Positions 5,918 to 12,467 of a DNA stretch of 12,467 bases are shown piece after piece. A model generated the notes under the pieces. That model had not been told where the DNA came from. It ran no database searches and saw nothing but the letters and a program-made list of their open reading frames with translations. Positions within the stretch are counted from its first letter, which is position 1. Each line of letters opens with the position of its first letter. Made by a program: the position numbers and the translations under genes. The stretch is from Pseudomonadota bacterium (lineage in GTDB: Bacteria; Pseudomonadota; Gammaproteobacteria; Burkholderiales; Burkholderiaceae_B): positions 1 through 12,467 of the forward strand of contig JAEYZR010000043.1 of NCBI GenBank assembly GCA_023427945.1, written 5' to 3'.

Positions 5918-7315
5918 ATGAAAGCTCCTTTTGCTCTGCTCTTCGTGGCCTTGCTGGCCGGGTGCGCGCCCATGCGCGAAGCCCCGCCCGCACTGGCCCA
6001 GGTCTCATCCAGCCGCCTCGGACTGACCGACTCGACCATTCAATGGCCCCAGCCACAGTGGTGGACACGCTATGGCGATCCCCAGCTCAATGGCCTGGTG
6101 CAGGATGCGCTGGCGGGAAGTCCTACGCTTGATCGCGCCCAGGCACGCCTGGCCCAGGCCAATGCGGCAGTGGGCAGTGCGCGCGCCCCGCTCATGCCCA
6201 GCCTGTCGGCCAACTACGGCCTGACGCGCCAACGGCTTTCCGAAAACTACATTTATCCAGCCAATCTGGCCGGCTCGGTCATCACCGACCATCGGCTGGC
6301 TCTCGATCTTTCCTACGAACTGGATTTCTGGGGCAAGCATCGCCACGGGCTGGACGCCGCAGTCGCACGCCAGCAGGCTGCGCAGACCGATGTGCAGGCA
6401 GCACGCCTGATGCTGGCCTATGGCGTGGTGCAGGCCTACCTCAATCTGCAAAATGAATTCGCACAGCAGAAAGTGCTGGAAGATATCGCCCACCAGCGGC
6501 GCGCATTGCTCGATCTCACCCGTGGCCGATTCGATAGTGGCCTGGACACCCAGGTCGAAGTTCGCCAGGCCCAGTCGGCCCTGGCCCAGGCCGAGGTGCA
6601 GATCGTCCAGACGCGCACCCGCATCGCGCAGTTGCGCAATCAGCTGGCCGCGTTGACCGGCAGCGGTCCCGAACGGGCCGCGAGCCTCACACCGGCAGTG
6701 CTGGTCGAACCGGCAGGCGTCACCCCCACCACATTGCCACTGGCTCTGGTGGGACGGCGACCCGACGTCGTCGCAGCGCGCTGGCGTGCCCAGGCAGCCG
6801 GGCAGGACATTGATGTCGCCAAGTCCCTGTTCTATCCCAACGTCAATCTGACGGCATTCATAGGCTTTCAGGCGATCGGCCTGCACAACCTGATCGAAGC
6901 GGGCAGCAAGACTGCCGCGGCAGGTCCGGCCATCTCGCTGCCGATCTTTCAGGGCGGTGCCCTGAACGCCAACCTGGATGCACGCCGTGCCGCCCTGGAC
7001 GAAGCCACGGCCGACTACAACGACACCCTGATCACCGCTGTGCGGCAAGTGGCCGACGCCCTGGACGCATTGCGCCTGATGGACGACGAGCGCCGTGCGC
7101 AAACCCAGGCTCGCACCTCCATCGAAGCAGCCTACACGCTGGCGCTGGATCGCTACAAAGGCGGCCTGGGGAACTACCTGACCGTGCTGATCGCCCAGAA
7201 CGACGTCATGGCACAGGCTCAGCTGGACACCGACCTGCGCATGCGTGCCTATCTGCTGGACGCCGACCTGGCCCGGGCCCTGGGCGGCGGTTACGACCAG
7301 AACACTTCCCTGTAA
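5918..7315 (+). CDS. NodT-type outer-membrane efflux lipoprotein (TolC-like channel)
   Basis: This 465-residue protein begins with a lipoprotein signal peptide ending in the lipobox LAGC, so C16 is the probable acylated first residue of the mature protein. The NodT/OprM signature is present: PQWWTRYGDPQLNGLV (46-61), the alpha-helical pair with YGLTRQRLSENYIYPANL, LSYELDFWGKHRHGLDAA (131-148), and the second repeat with GRRPDVVAARWRAQAA and ISLPIFQGGALNANLDARRA. Such proteins trimerise into an outer-membrane barrel with a periplasmic tunnel. I chose ATG 5918 because it places the signal peptide at the N-terminus; upstream in-frame codons overlap the candidate operator. The EmrA-type gene starts 27 bases downstream, so channel, adaptor and pump are probably one transcript. 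Unlike E. coli emrAB, which uses distant tolC, this locus carries its own channel. Confidence 0.93.
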   Translation: MKAPFALLFVALLAGCAPMREAPPALAQVSSSRLGLTDSTIQWPQPQWWTRYGDPQLNGLVQDALAGSPTLDRAQARLAQANAAVGSARAPLMPSLSANYGLTRQRLSENYIYPANLAGSVITDHRLALDLSYELDFWGKHRHGLDAAVARQQAAQTDVQAARLMLAYGVVQAYLNLQNEFAQQKVLEDIAHQRRALLDLTRGRFDSGLDTQVEVRQAQSALAQAEVQIVQTRTRIAQLRNQLAALTGSGPERAASLTPAVLVEPAGVTPTTLPLALVGRRPDVVAARWRAQAAGQDIDVAKSLFYPNVNLTAFIGFQAIGLHNLIEAGSKTAAAGPAISLPIFQGGALNANLDARRAALDEATADYNDTLITAVRQVADALDALRLMDDERRAQTQARTSIEAAYTLALDRYKGGLGNYLTVLIAQNDVMAQAQLDTDLRMRAYLLDADLARALGGGYDQNTSL

Positions 7316-7342
7316 AGCTATTCATCTCGACACCTGATCGCC

Positions 7343-8530
7343 ATGGCTGATACCTCTGCACCCAATCCCGCCCGCAAGCGTCTGCTGCTGGGCGCCATCC
7401 TCTTCTTTGTACTGGTCGCCCTGCTGTGGGGTATCTGGTACATGTTTTTCGGAGCCCATCGTGAGAGCACCGACGATGCCTACACCCACGGCAATCTCGT
7501 GCAGATCACCTCGCAGGTGCCCGGCACGGTCGTGAGCATCGAGGCCGACAACACCGACATGGTTCGCGCAGGCGCCCCATTGATCCGCCTGGATCCCGCC
7601 GATGCCGACGTGGCACTGGCCCAAGCCCAGGCGCAACTGGCGCAAACTGTTCGGCAGACTCGCACGCTGTATGTCCAGAACGATGCCCTGAAAGCCGACA
7701 TCGATGTCCGTAATGCCGATATCGAGCGTGCGCAGGCCGATCTGTCGCGCGCACAGTCCGACTATCAACGCCGTCAGACGCTGGCCAGGTCGGGTGGCGT
7801 GAGCGGCGAGGAACTGCTGCATGCCCAGACGGCGCTGAAGGCGGCTCAATCTGCACTGGCGCAGGCCAGGGCGTCTGCGGCTGCCGCGCAAGCCAAGGCC
7901 CAGACCAATCTGGCGCTGACCCAGGGCACTCAGGTGGAGAGCCACCCCGACGTACTGAGCGCCGCGGCGCGTGTGCGCGACGCCTGGCTGGCCAAGTCGC
8001 GCAACGTGTTGCCCGCACCCGTGGACGGCATGGTGGCGCGGCGCAGTGCCCAGCTGGGCCAGCGCGTCGCCCCCGGAACGCCCCTGATGACGGTGGTGCC
8101 GCTGGACCAGGTATGGGTGGAAGCCAACTTCAAGGAAGGCCAGCTGCGCGACATGCGTATCGGCCAACCCGCCACCGTGCATGCCGATCTGTACGGCAGC
8201 GACGTGGTCTATCACGGCAGGGTCGTTGGCCTGGATGCAGGGACCGGCAGCGCCTTCGCCCTGCTGCCCGCGCAGAACGCGACCGGCAACTGGATCAAGG
8301 TCGTGCAACGTGTCCCCGTGCGCATTGCGCTGGACCCTGCCGAGCTGCAAGAGCACCCCCTGCGCGTGGGCCTTTCCATGAACGTGGAGGTCGATCTTTC
8401 CGCGGAAGGCGCCGCGCCCACCAGCGCCGCGCAACCCAGGCAGGACCTGAGCACACGCGCATTCGAACCCGCACACGATGAAGCCGACCGTCTGATCGAC
8501 TCGATCATCAAGGCCAACCTGGCATCATGA
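7343..8530 (+). CDS. emrA: EmrA-type membrane-fusion (HlyD family) efflux adaptor
   Basis: This 395-residue periplasmic adaptor links the MFS pump to the outer-membrane channel. After a short cytoplasmic head, one transmembrane anchor spans about 13-36, followed by STDDAYTHGNLVQI (42-55) at the start of the lipoyl half-motif. A long Ala/Gln-rich coiled-coil hairpin covers about 86-215, then APVDGMVARR (225-234) and the beta-barrel (VWVEANFKEGQL). The EmrA hallmark GSAFALLPAQNATGNWIK (302-319) followed by VVQRVPVRI is clear. The C-terminal tail (about 353-395) is polar and probably flexible. No strong ribosome-binding site precedes ATG 7343. The stop overlaps the emrB start as ATGA, indicating translational coupling. 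Confidence 0.95.
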   Translation: MADTSAPNPARKRLLLGAILFFVLVALLWGIWYMFFGAHRESTDDAYTHGNLVQITSQVPGTVVSIEADNTDMVRAGAPLIRLDPADADVALAQAQAQLAQTVRQTRTLYVQNDALKADIDVRNADIERAQADLSRAQSDYQRRQTLARSGGVSGEELLHAQTALKAAQSALAQARASAAAAQAKAQTNLALTQGTQVESHPDVLSAAARVRDAWLAKSRNVLPAPVDGMVARRSAQLGQRVAPGTPLMTVVPLDQVWVEANFKEGQLRDMRIGQPATVHADLYGSDVVYHGRVVGLDAGTGSAFALLPAQNATGNWIKVVQRVPVRIALDPAELQEHPLRVGLSMNVEVDLSAEGAAPTSAAQPRQDLSTRAFEPAHDEADRLIDSIIKANLAS

Positions 8531-10092
8531 GTACCGCCGCCGCTACCGCCAAGGCCTACCCGCCACTTGAGGGTGCAGCGCGGATCATTGGCTCGATCGC
8601 GCTGTCCACGGCCGTTTTCATGAACGTGCTGGACACCTCCATCGCCAACGTCTCCATCCCCACGATCTCGGGTGACCTGGGCGTGAGCACCAGCCAGGGC
8701 ACATGGGTGATCACCTCGTTTGCGGTGGCCAACGCGATCACCGTGCCGCTGACGGGCTGGCTCACCCAGCGCTTCGGTCAGGTCAGGCTGTTTCTGACGT
8801 CCACCCTGCTGTTCGTGCTGGCCTCGTGGTTATGCGGTTTCTCGCCCACGCTGGAAGCGCTCATCGGCTTTCGGGTGTTGCAGGGTGCCGTAGCCGGCCC
8901 CATGATTCCCCTGTCGCAAACGCTGATGCTGGCCAGCTTTCCCAAGGAGAAAGCCGGCATGGCGCTGGCCATCTGGGCCATGACCACGCTGGTCGCGCCC
9001 GTGGCCGGCCCTTTGCTGGGCGGCTGGATCTCCGATAACTACACCTGGCCCTGGATCTTCTACATCAACATCCCGGTGGGCCTTCTGGCCGCCTGGATCA
9101 GCTGGCGCATCTACGGCTCACGCGAATCGTCTACCCGCAAGCTCCCGATCGACAAAGTGGGTCTGATCATGCTGGTGGTGTGGGTCGGTGCCCTGCAGAT
9201 CATGCTGGACAAAGGCAAGGAGCTCGACTGGTTCGCCAGCCCGTTCATCATCGGGTTGGCAACCGTCGCGCTGGTGACCTTCGTGCTCTTTCTCATCTGG
9301 GAGCTTACCGATGCCCACCCCGTCGTCGATCTGCGCCTGTTCGCCGGGCGCAACTTCGCCATCGGCGCCTGGACGCTGGCCATTGCTTACGGTGTGTTCT
9401 TCGGCAGCATCGTGCTGCTGCCGCTGTGGCTGCAAAGCACGATGGGCTACACGGCAACCGATGCGGGCCTGGTGACCGCCCCGACTGGATTGCTCGCCAT
9501 CATGCTCACCCCCGTCATCGGCCGCGCCCTGGCCAAACACGATCCGCGCTTTTTCGTGACCGGTGCGTTCCTGGTGTTCGCACTCGTCTGCTACATGCGA
9601 GCCGGCTTCAGCACCACTGCCGACATGCGCACACTGATGATTCCCACCATCATCCAGGGGGCTGCGATGGCTGCGTTCTTTGTACCGCTCACCGCCATCA
9701 CCCTGTCCGGGCTGGCCCCGCACCAGATACCGGCGGCCTCGGGTCTGTCGAACTTTCTGCGGCTCACAGCCGGCGCATTCGGCACGTCCATTGCAACCAC
9801 CACCTGGGAGAACCGCGCAGTCCTGCATCACGCCCAGTTGACCGAAGTGGCCCGCCCTGGCGCGCCTGCTTTCGACCAGACGATGGCAACGCTGCAGGGC
9901 GCCGGAATGTCGGCGCCGCAGGCGATGGGCACGATCAACCGCATGATCGACACGCAGGCATTCACGCTTTCGGCGCTGGACGTATTCTGGGTATCTGCAG
10001 GCATCTTCCTGCTATTGACCGGACTCGTGTGGTTTTCGCGGCCTAAAAAAACAGGCGGGTCCGCATCCGAGGCAGCGGCGGGTGCCCACTGA
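8527..10092 (+). CDS. emrB: EmrB-type MFS drug efflux transporter (DHA2 family, 14 TM)
   Basis: This 521-residue inner-membrane proton-driven exporter belongs to the DHA2 (EmrB/QacA) subfamily. Visible motifs are LDTSIANVSIP (35-45, motif D1), GWLTQRFGQVR (77-87, motif A between TM2 and TM3), and PVAGPLLGGWISD (158-170, motif C, typical of antiporters). These are followed by WPWIFYINIPVG (174-185). The hydrophobic segments fit 14 helices. With EmrA and the NodT-type channel it would expel hydrophobic or uncoupler-like compounds, but specificity cannot be read from sequence. It starts at ATG 8527 within the emrA stop. The downstream cupin gene follows after 56 bases containing a dyad, so the pump operon may end here. 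Confidence 0.95.
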   Translation: MSTAAATAKAYPPLEGAARIIGSIALSTAVFMNVLDTSIANVSIPTISGDLGVSTSQGTWVITSFAVANAITVPLTGWLTQRFGQVRLFLTSTLLFVLASWLCGFSPTLEALIGFRVLQGAVAGPMIPLSQTLMLASFPKEKAGMALAIWAMTTLVAPVAGPLLGGWISDNYTWPWIFYINIPVGLLAAWISWRIYGSRESSTRKLPIDKVGLIMLVVWVGALQIMLDKGKELDWFASPFIIGLATVALVTFVLFLIWELTDAHPVVDLRLFAGRNFAIGAWTLAIAYGVFFGSIVLLPLWLQSTMGYTATDAGLVTAPTGLLAIMLTPVIGRALAKHDPRFFVTGAFLVFALVCYMRAGFSTTADMRTLMIPTIIQGAAMAAFFVPLTAITLSGLAPHQIPAASGLSNFLRLTAGAFGTSIATTTWENRAVLHHAQLTEVARPGAPAFDQTMATLQGAGMSAPQAMGTINRMIDTQAFTLSALDVFWVSAGIFLLLTGLVWFSRPKKTGGSASEAAAGAH

Positions 10093-10104
10093 CCGAAATT
10101 CCAT

Positions 10105-10128
10105 TACAGTGACATGACCTTCACTGTA
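10105..10128. promoter_or_regulatory. 7-bp inverted repeat TACAGTG-N10-CACTGTA before the dioxygenase-like gene
   Basis: The arms at 10105-10111 and 10122-10128 are perfectly complementary. They lie in the 56-base gap between the emrB stop and the cupin start, ending 20 bases before the ATG. No T-run follows, so an operator or leader hairpin is more likely than an intrinsic terminator. The TACAGT part is identical to the hexamer before marR and before the channel gene. Confidence 0.45.
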
Positions 10129-10148
10129 TCGAAAACGGAGACAATTCG

Positions 10149-10733
10149 ATGGGCACCAAGCACCCGCATGAAGACGACATCGCGCAGACGATCGCTGACA
10201 TCAAACAGACGCTGGCACAGCAAGGACTGAACCGAAAATCTCTGGACAACGTGCTGGAGCAATTGGTCGACCTGGCCAGCCATCGCTCCTGGTGGGGTGC
10301 GGATCGCTACGCGGGCCCGGAAAACGGCGAGCGGCAGGCACGCTACCTGATCAGCGAAGACAGCGACCAGACCTACGCGCTCTACCTGAATGTCATGCGG
10401 CGCGGCAACAAGATCGTGCCCCACAACCACACCACCTGGGCCTGTATCGCAGCGGTCGAGGGAACCGAGCTCAATTACGTCTACGATCGTACCGACGACG
10501 GTTCGCAGCCAGGCGTGGGCACGCTCGAGGAAAAGCGCCTGGTCACCGTGGCGCCTGGCTCGGGCATCGCCCTGATGCCCGAAGACATTCACGCAGTACA
10601 GATCGAAGACGAAGAAATCCGTCACCTGCACATGTACGGCAAATCGCTGGAAACACTGGACCAGCGTATTGGCTTCAACCTGGAAGCAGGTACGTACAGC
10701 GTCATGCCCGTGGGCGTACAGACACGCCGCTGA
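10149..10733 (+). CDS. Cysteine-dioxygenase-like cupin protein
   Basis: This 194-residue protein resembles the bacterial cysteine dioxygenase/thiol dioxygenase superfamily. An N-terminal helical part (about 8-50) is followed by one cupin barrel. The putative Fe(II)-binding three-His set is H92 and H94 in VPHNHTTWACIA plus H148 in MPEDIHAVQ, with a further HLH at 159-161. Thiol dioxygenases oxidise cysteine, 3-mercaptopropionate or similar thiols to sulfinates using O2. Which substrate, if any, applies here is not visible; other three-His cupin oxygenases are possible. Lack of a fourth Glu ligand after the HxH fits the thiol dioxygenase group. It starts at ATG 10149, with CGGAG 8 bases upstream. 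The MOSC gene follows after 51 bases and is probably co-transcribed. Confidence is high for fold, moderate for enzyme class. Confidence 0.85.
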   Translation: MGTKHPHEDDIAQTIADIKQTLAQQGLNRKSLDNVLEQLVDLASHRSWWGADRYAGPENGERQARYLISEDSDQTYALYLNVMRRGNKIVPHNHTTWACIAAVEGTELNYVYDRTDDGSQPGVGTLEEKRLVTVAPGSGIALMPEDIHAVQIEDEEIRHLHMYGKSLETLDQRIGFNLEAGTYSVMPVGVQTRR

Positions 10734-10784
10734 ACAGACTGCCCGGCGGCCCGCCTCGGAAACCTGATCGATGAGGGAAGCGCG

Positions 10785-11420
10785 ATGACAGCGACACCCC
10801 AACCGGCTGCGGGATCGGCCGGCGCGACGTCCCGGGCTGCGGCACAGTCGACCACGTCGACGGCGGCGGCAAGGCCCGGGAGAGCGCGCATCGTGGCGGT
10901 TCATCGCGACAGCCGTCACGCTTTCAGCAAATGGCCTGAGCCGGTCATCACACTGATCGCCGGCCACGGTGTTCAAGGCGACGCACACTATGGCACCACG
11001 GTCCAGCACCGCTCGCGTGTCGCCGTCGACCCTGCACAACCGAACCTACGCCAGGTCCATCTGCTGCACGCAGAGATCATCGACGACTTGCGCGCACGGG
11101 GTTTTCGCGTGGATCCGGGTACGCTGGGTGAGAACATCACCACGCGAGACCTGGACATCCTGGCCTTGCCGCGTGGCACGCGACTGCGCCTGGGACGGCA
11201 CGCCGTGATCGAAATCACGGGGCTGCGCAATCCCTGCAAACAACTCGATCGGTTCCAGCACGGTCTGACCCAGGCCATGCTGGATAAAGATGCCGACGGC
11301 GGGCTGGTCCGTAAAGCAGGTGTCATGGGCATTGTCGTCACCGGCGGTGATGTCCGCGAAAACGACATCATAAAAGTCGTTCTGCCTGCAGGCCCGCACC
11401 AGGCGCTTGCGCCCGTCTGA
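10785..11420 (+). CDS. MOSC-domain protein
   Basis: This 211-residue protein carries a MOSC domain (about 35-200), the sulfur-carrier beta-barrel of molybdenum cofactor sulfurase C-terminal regions and of YiiM/YuaD-type stand-alone proteins. Visible features are GHGVQGDAHYG (60-70), HLLHAE, GTLGENITT (112-120), the conserved-Cys block EITGLRNPC with C151, and GVMGIVVTGGDV. C151 is the expected sulfur-binding residue. Stand-alone MOSC proteins are linked to molybdenum-cofactor or persulfide sulfur transfer, or to detoxification of N-hydroxylated compounds; the substrate is unknown. Residues 1-33 are an Ala/Ser/Thr-rich, probably disordered extension. The start ATG 10785 is supported by GAGGGAA at good spacing. 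It follows the thiol-dioxygenase-like gene, suggesting a shared sulfur theme. Confidence 0.9.
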   Translation: MTATPQPAAGSAGATSRAAAQSTTSTAAARPGRARIVAVHRDSRHAFSKWPEPVITLIAGHGVQGDAHYGTTVQHRSRVAVDPAQPNLRQVHLLHAEIIDDLRARGFRVDPGTLGENITTRDLDILALPRGTRLRLGRHAVIEITGLRNPCKQLDRFQHGLTQAMLDKDADGGLVRKAGVMGIVVTGGDVRENDIIKVVLPAGPHQALAPV

Positions 11421-11448
11421 CCAGGAAAGACCATGACGAGGTCGACCG

Positions 11449-11474
11449 GCAGCAGGACTCACGAGCCCTGCTGC
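11449..11474. terminator. Hairpin between converging MOSC and spermidine-synthase-like genes
   Basis: GCAGCAGG (11449-11456) pairs with CCTGCTGC (11467-11474) around a 10-base loop. It sits in the 104-base gap between two converging genes, where a bidirectional terminator is expected. No T-run follows on either strand, so termination would need another factor, or the hairpin only protects transcript ends. Confidence 0.45.
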
Positions 11475-11524
11475 GCTACGGCCCTCTCGACCATACCGCG
11501 CCCAGGCATGGCCCGAACAAGACG

Positions 11525-12286
11525 CTAGCGGGGAACCAGCGTGGCGGCAATGACCTTGAACGTGGGCATGAGCTGGCGCCAGGCGTCGCGTGTCATGGAA
11601 GGCGGTCGCTTCACGATGATGTCCCGCAGGTCGTCGAACAGATCACCCTTGCACGCGAACACCACGCTATTGGTCATGTCGTCATCGACGACCTCGAACA
11701 TCGATGATCCGAACGAGGCGCGTATCCGGTCCAGATAGACGTCGTAGTCCGGATGCTCGACGTGAAAATTCACCACCATGATTCCCGAATCGCGCAACGC
11801 CGCATGGCAGTCGGCGTAGAAAGCCTCGGTGCACAAGGCATCGGGCATTCCTGCGAGATCGTAGCCATCCACCAGCAACACATCAGTGGCGTTGGCGCAG
11901 TCGGCCACATAGTGCGCTCCGTCGCCCTGGATCACGGAAAAACGTGGGCCGTCGGGCGGCACCATGAACGCGTCACGCAGCGCGATGACGGCCGCGTCGA
12001 TCTCCACCACGTCGATGCTCGCATCCTCCAGGTAGCGATGGCAGAACTTCGCCAGCGAGCCGCCTCCCAGCCCGATCATGGTGATCCTGGAGGGCGCAGG
12101 ATTGAACAGCAGGAAACCCATCATCATGCGGGTGTACTCGAGATCCAGGGCATCTGGATTGAGCAGGGACATACGGCTCTGGATCTGGTCTGACGAAAAA
12201 TGCAGGGCGCGCACCGAGCCGGTCGTGCGCACCTCGGGCACATGACCCTCCACCGCCGGCAATTCAGCCTCCCTGTTCTCGCTCAT
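11525..12286 (-). CDS. Spermidine-synthase-fold protein (divergent, likely SAM-type transferase)
   Basis: This 253-residue protein has the Rossmann methyltransferase-like fold of the spermidine synthase family. The nucleoside-binding loop is MIGLGGGSLAKF (70-81), the acidic ribose-binding strand VVEID (93-97), then GDGAHYV (121-127) and LLVDGYD (137-143). In true spermidine synthases the last motif reads DSSDP and an N-terminal YHE precedes it; here DGYDL and LEYTRMM stand instead. The polyamine site is therefore altered and the real substrate uncertain. I chose ATG 12286 because it overlaps the upstream gene's stop as ATGA, which suggests translational coupling; the Shine-Dalgarno is weak (AGG). 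An in-frame ATG at 12301 would lie inside the upstream gene. It converges on the MOSC gene. Confidence 0.87.
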   Translation of the reverse strand: MSENREAELPAVEGHVPEVRTTGSVRALHFSSDQIQSRMSLLNPDALDLEYTRMMMGFLLFNPAPSRITMIGLGGGSLAKFCHRYLEDASIDVVEIDAAVIALRDAFMVPPDGPRFSVIQGDGAHYVADCANATDVLLVDGYDLAGMPDALCTEAFYADCHAALRDSGIMVVNFHVEHPDYDVYLDRIRASFGSSMFEVVDDDMTNSVVFACKGDLFDDLRDIIVKRPPSMTRDAWRQLMPTFKVIAATLVPR

Positions 12287-12467
12287 GCGCTTGCCTGCCA
12301 TTGTTCGACGAACGTATCGCGATAGGCGCGCAACCACTGCAGGCGCTCGGCCCCCAGGCGCCGGGCCGCCTCCGTACACATGGACGCCGGCAGTGTCGCA
12401 AGCTTCACCTCGATGTGATCCAGTGCATAGTGCCGGTCATCCAGCGGGCGCTGGCGCGCCAGGGGAT
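12283..12467 (-). CDS. C-terminal fragment of an HD-domain phosphohydrolase-like protein
   Basis: The last 60 codons of a minus-strand gene are visible, ending in TGA at 12285-12283, which overlaps the next gene's ATG. The peptide includes YALDHIEVKLATLPASMCTE and then AARRLGAERLQWLRAYRDTF. This matches my memory of the C-terminal helices of YedJ-like HD superfamily phosphohydrolases, which have a similar DHF-x-KLL-x-LP-x-x-M-x-TE pattern followed by AEER. The metal-binding HD motif itself lies outside the window, so activity cannot be judged. The reading frame and its end are sure; the family assignment is probable. Confidence 0.7.
   Translation of the reverse strand, partial: PLARQRPLDDRHYALDHIEVKLATLPASMCTEAARRLGAERLQWLRAYRDTFVEQWQASA

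Noticed and set aside
6005..7102. A 365-codon minus-strand open frame opposite the outer-membrane channel gene
   Set aside because: The plus strand encodes a clear NodT-type protein with lipobox; the reverse frame has no domain, signal or ribosome-binding site that I can support.
7322..8476. A 384-codon minus-strand open frame opposite emrA
   Set aside because: The emrA frame holds the family hallmark motifs; the reverse product is Gly/Gln/His-rich shadow sequence.
9180..10046. A 288-codon plus-strand frame inside emrB
   Set aside because: It lies in another frame wholly inside a clear 14-TM transporter and translates to Arg/His-rich sequence typical of shifted high-GC reading.
10104..11039. 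A 311-codon minus-strand open frame across the dioxygenase-like and MOSC genes
   Set aside because: It crosses two recognisable plus-strand genes and their gap, and shows no domain of its own.

Overview
The window is high-GC, gene-dense bacterial DNA. Gene content and protein style suggest a betaproteobacterium of the order Burkholderiales, most like the Alcaligenaceae (Bordetella/Achromobacter relatives). This rests on protein resemblance from memory, not on a search. I see no rRNA, tRNA, CRISPR array, insertion sequence or phage gene. No stretch without a gene exceeds about 225 bases.

Left part (1-1415, minus strand): a short-chain dehydrogenase/reductase (SDR) fold protein that has lost all four canonical catalytic residues, then a small single-domain cupin, then the first 20 codons of a protein with a twin-arginine signal peptide that runs off the left edge. 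The order and shared strand suggest a small catabolic or uptake cluster. The cupin/Tat-protein junction carries a 16-bp perfect palindrome and a strong hairpin.

Middle left (1639-5229): a YdiK-like AI-2E family membrane protein (plus) ends 4 bases from the end of a small secreted two-cysteine protein (minus). Behind the latter, on the same strand, is a canonical SDR of the gluconate 5-dehydrogenase type. Divergent from that SDR is an AlkC-type HEAT-repeat DNA alkylation repair glycosylase with a C-terminal Ig-like domain.

Middle right (5298-10092, plus): a complete tripartite drug-efflux locus. It has a MarR-family regulator, a NodT-type outer-membrane lipoprotein channel, an EmrA-type membrane-fusion protein and an EmrB-type 14-TM MFS transporter. 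emrA and emrB overlap by 4 bases. The DNA before marR and before the channel gene shares the elements TGCCTA and TACAGT and, before the channel gene, the palindrome TGCCTAGGCA. This suggests the MarR protein represses its own gene and the pump from related sites.

Right part (10149-11420, plus): a cysteine-dioxygenase-like cupin followed by a MOSC-domain protein, plausibly a two-gene sulfur-related unit preceded by a 7-bp dyad. Converging on them from the right edge (minus) are the C-terminal 60 residues of an HD-domain phosphohydrolase-like protein and, coupled by ATGA, a spermidine-synthase-fold protein with altered polyamine-site motifs. An 8-bp-stem hairpin lies between the converging genes.

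Overall this is mostly ordinary chromosomal DNA. The points most worth a second look are the catalytically stripped SDR, the spermidine-synthase-like/HD pair, the thiol-dioxygenase-like/MOSC pair, and several intergenic dyads. I found no convincing evidence of a wholly new system.
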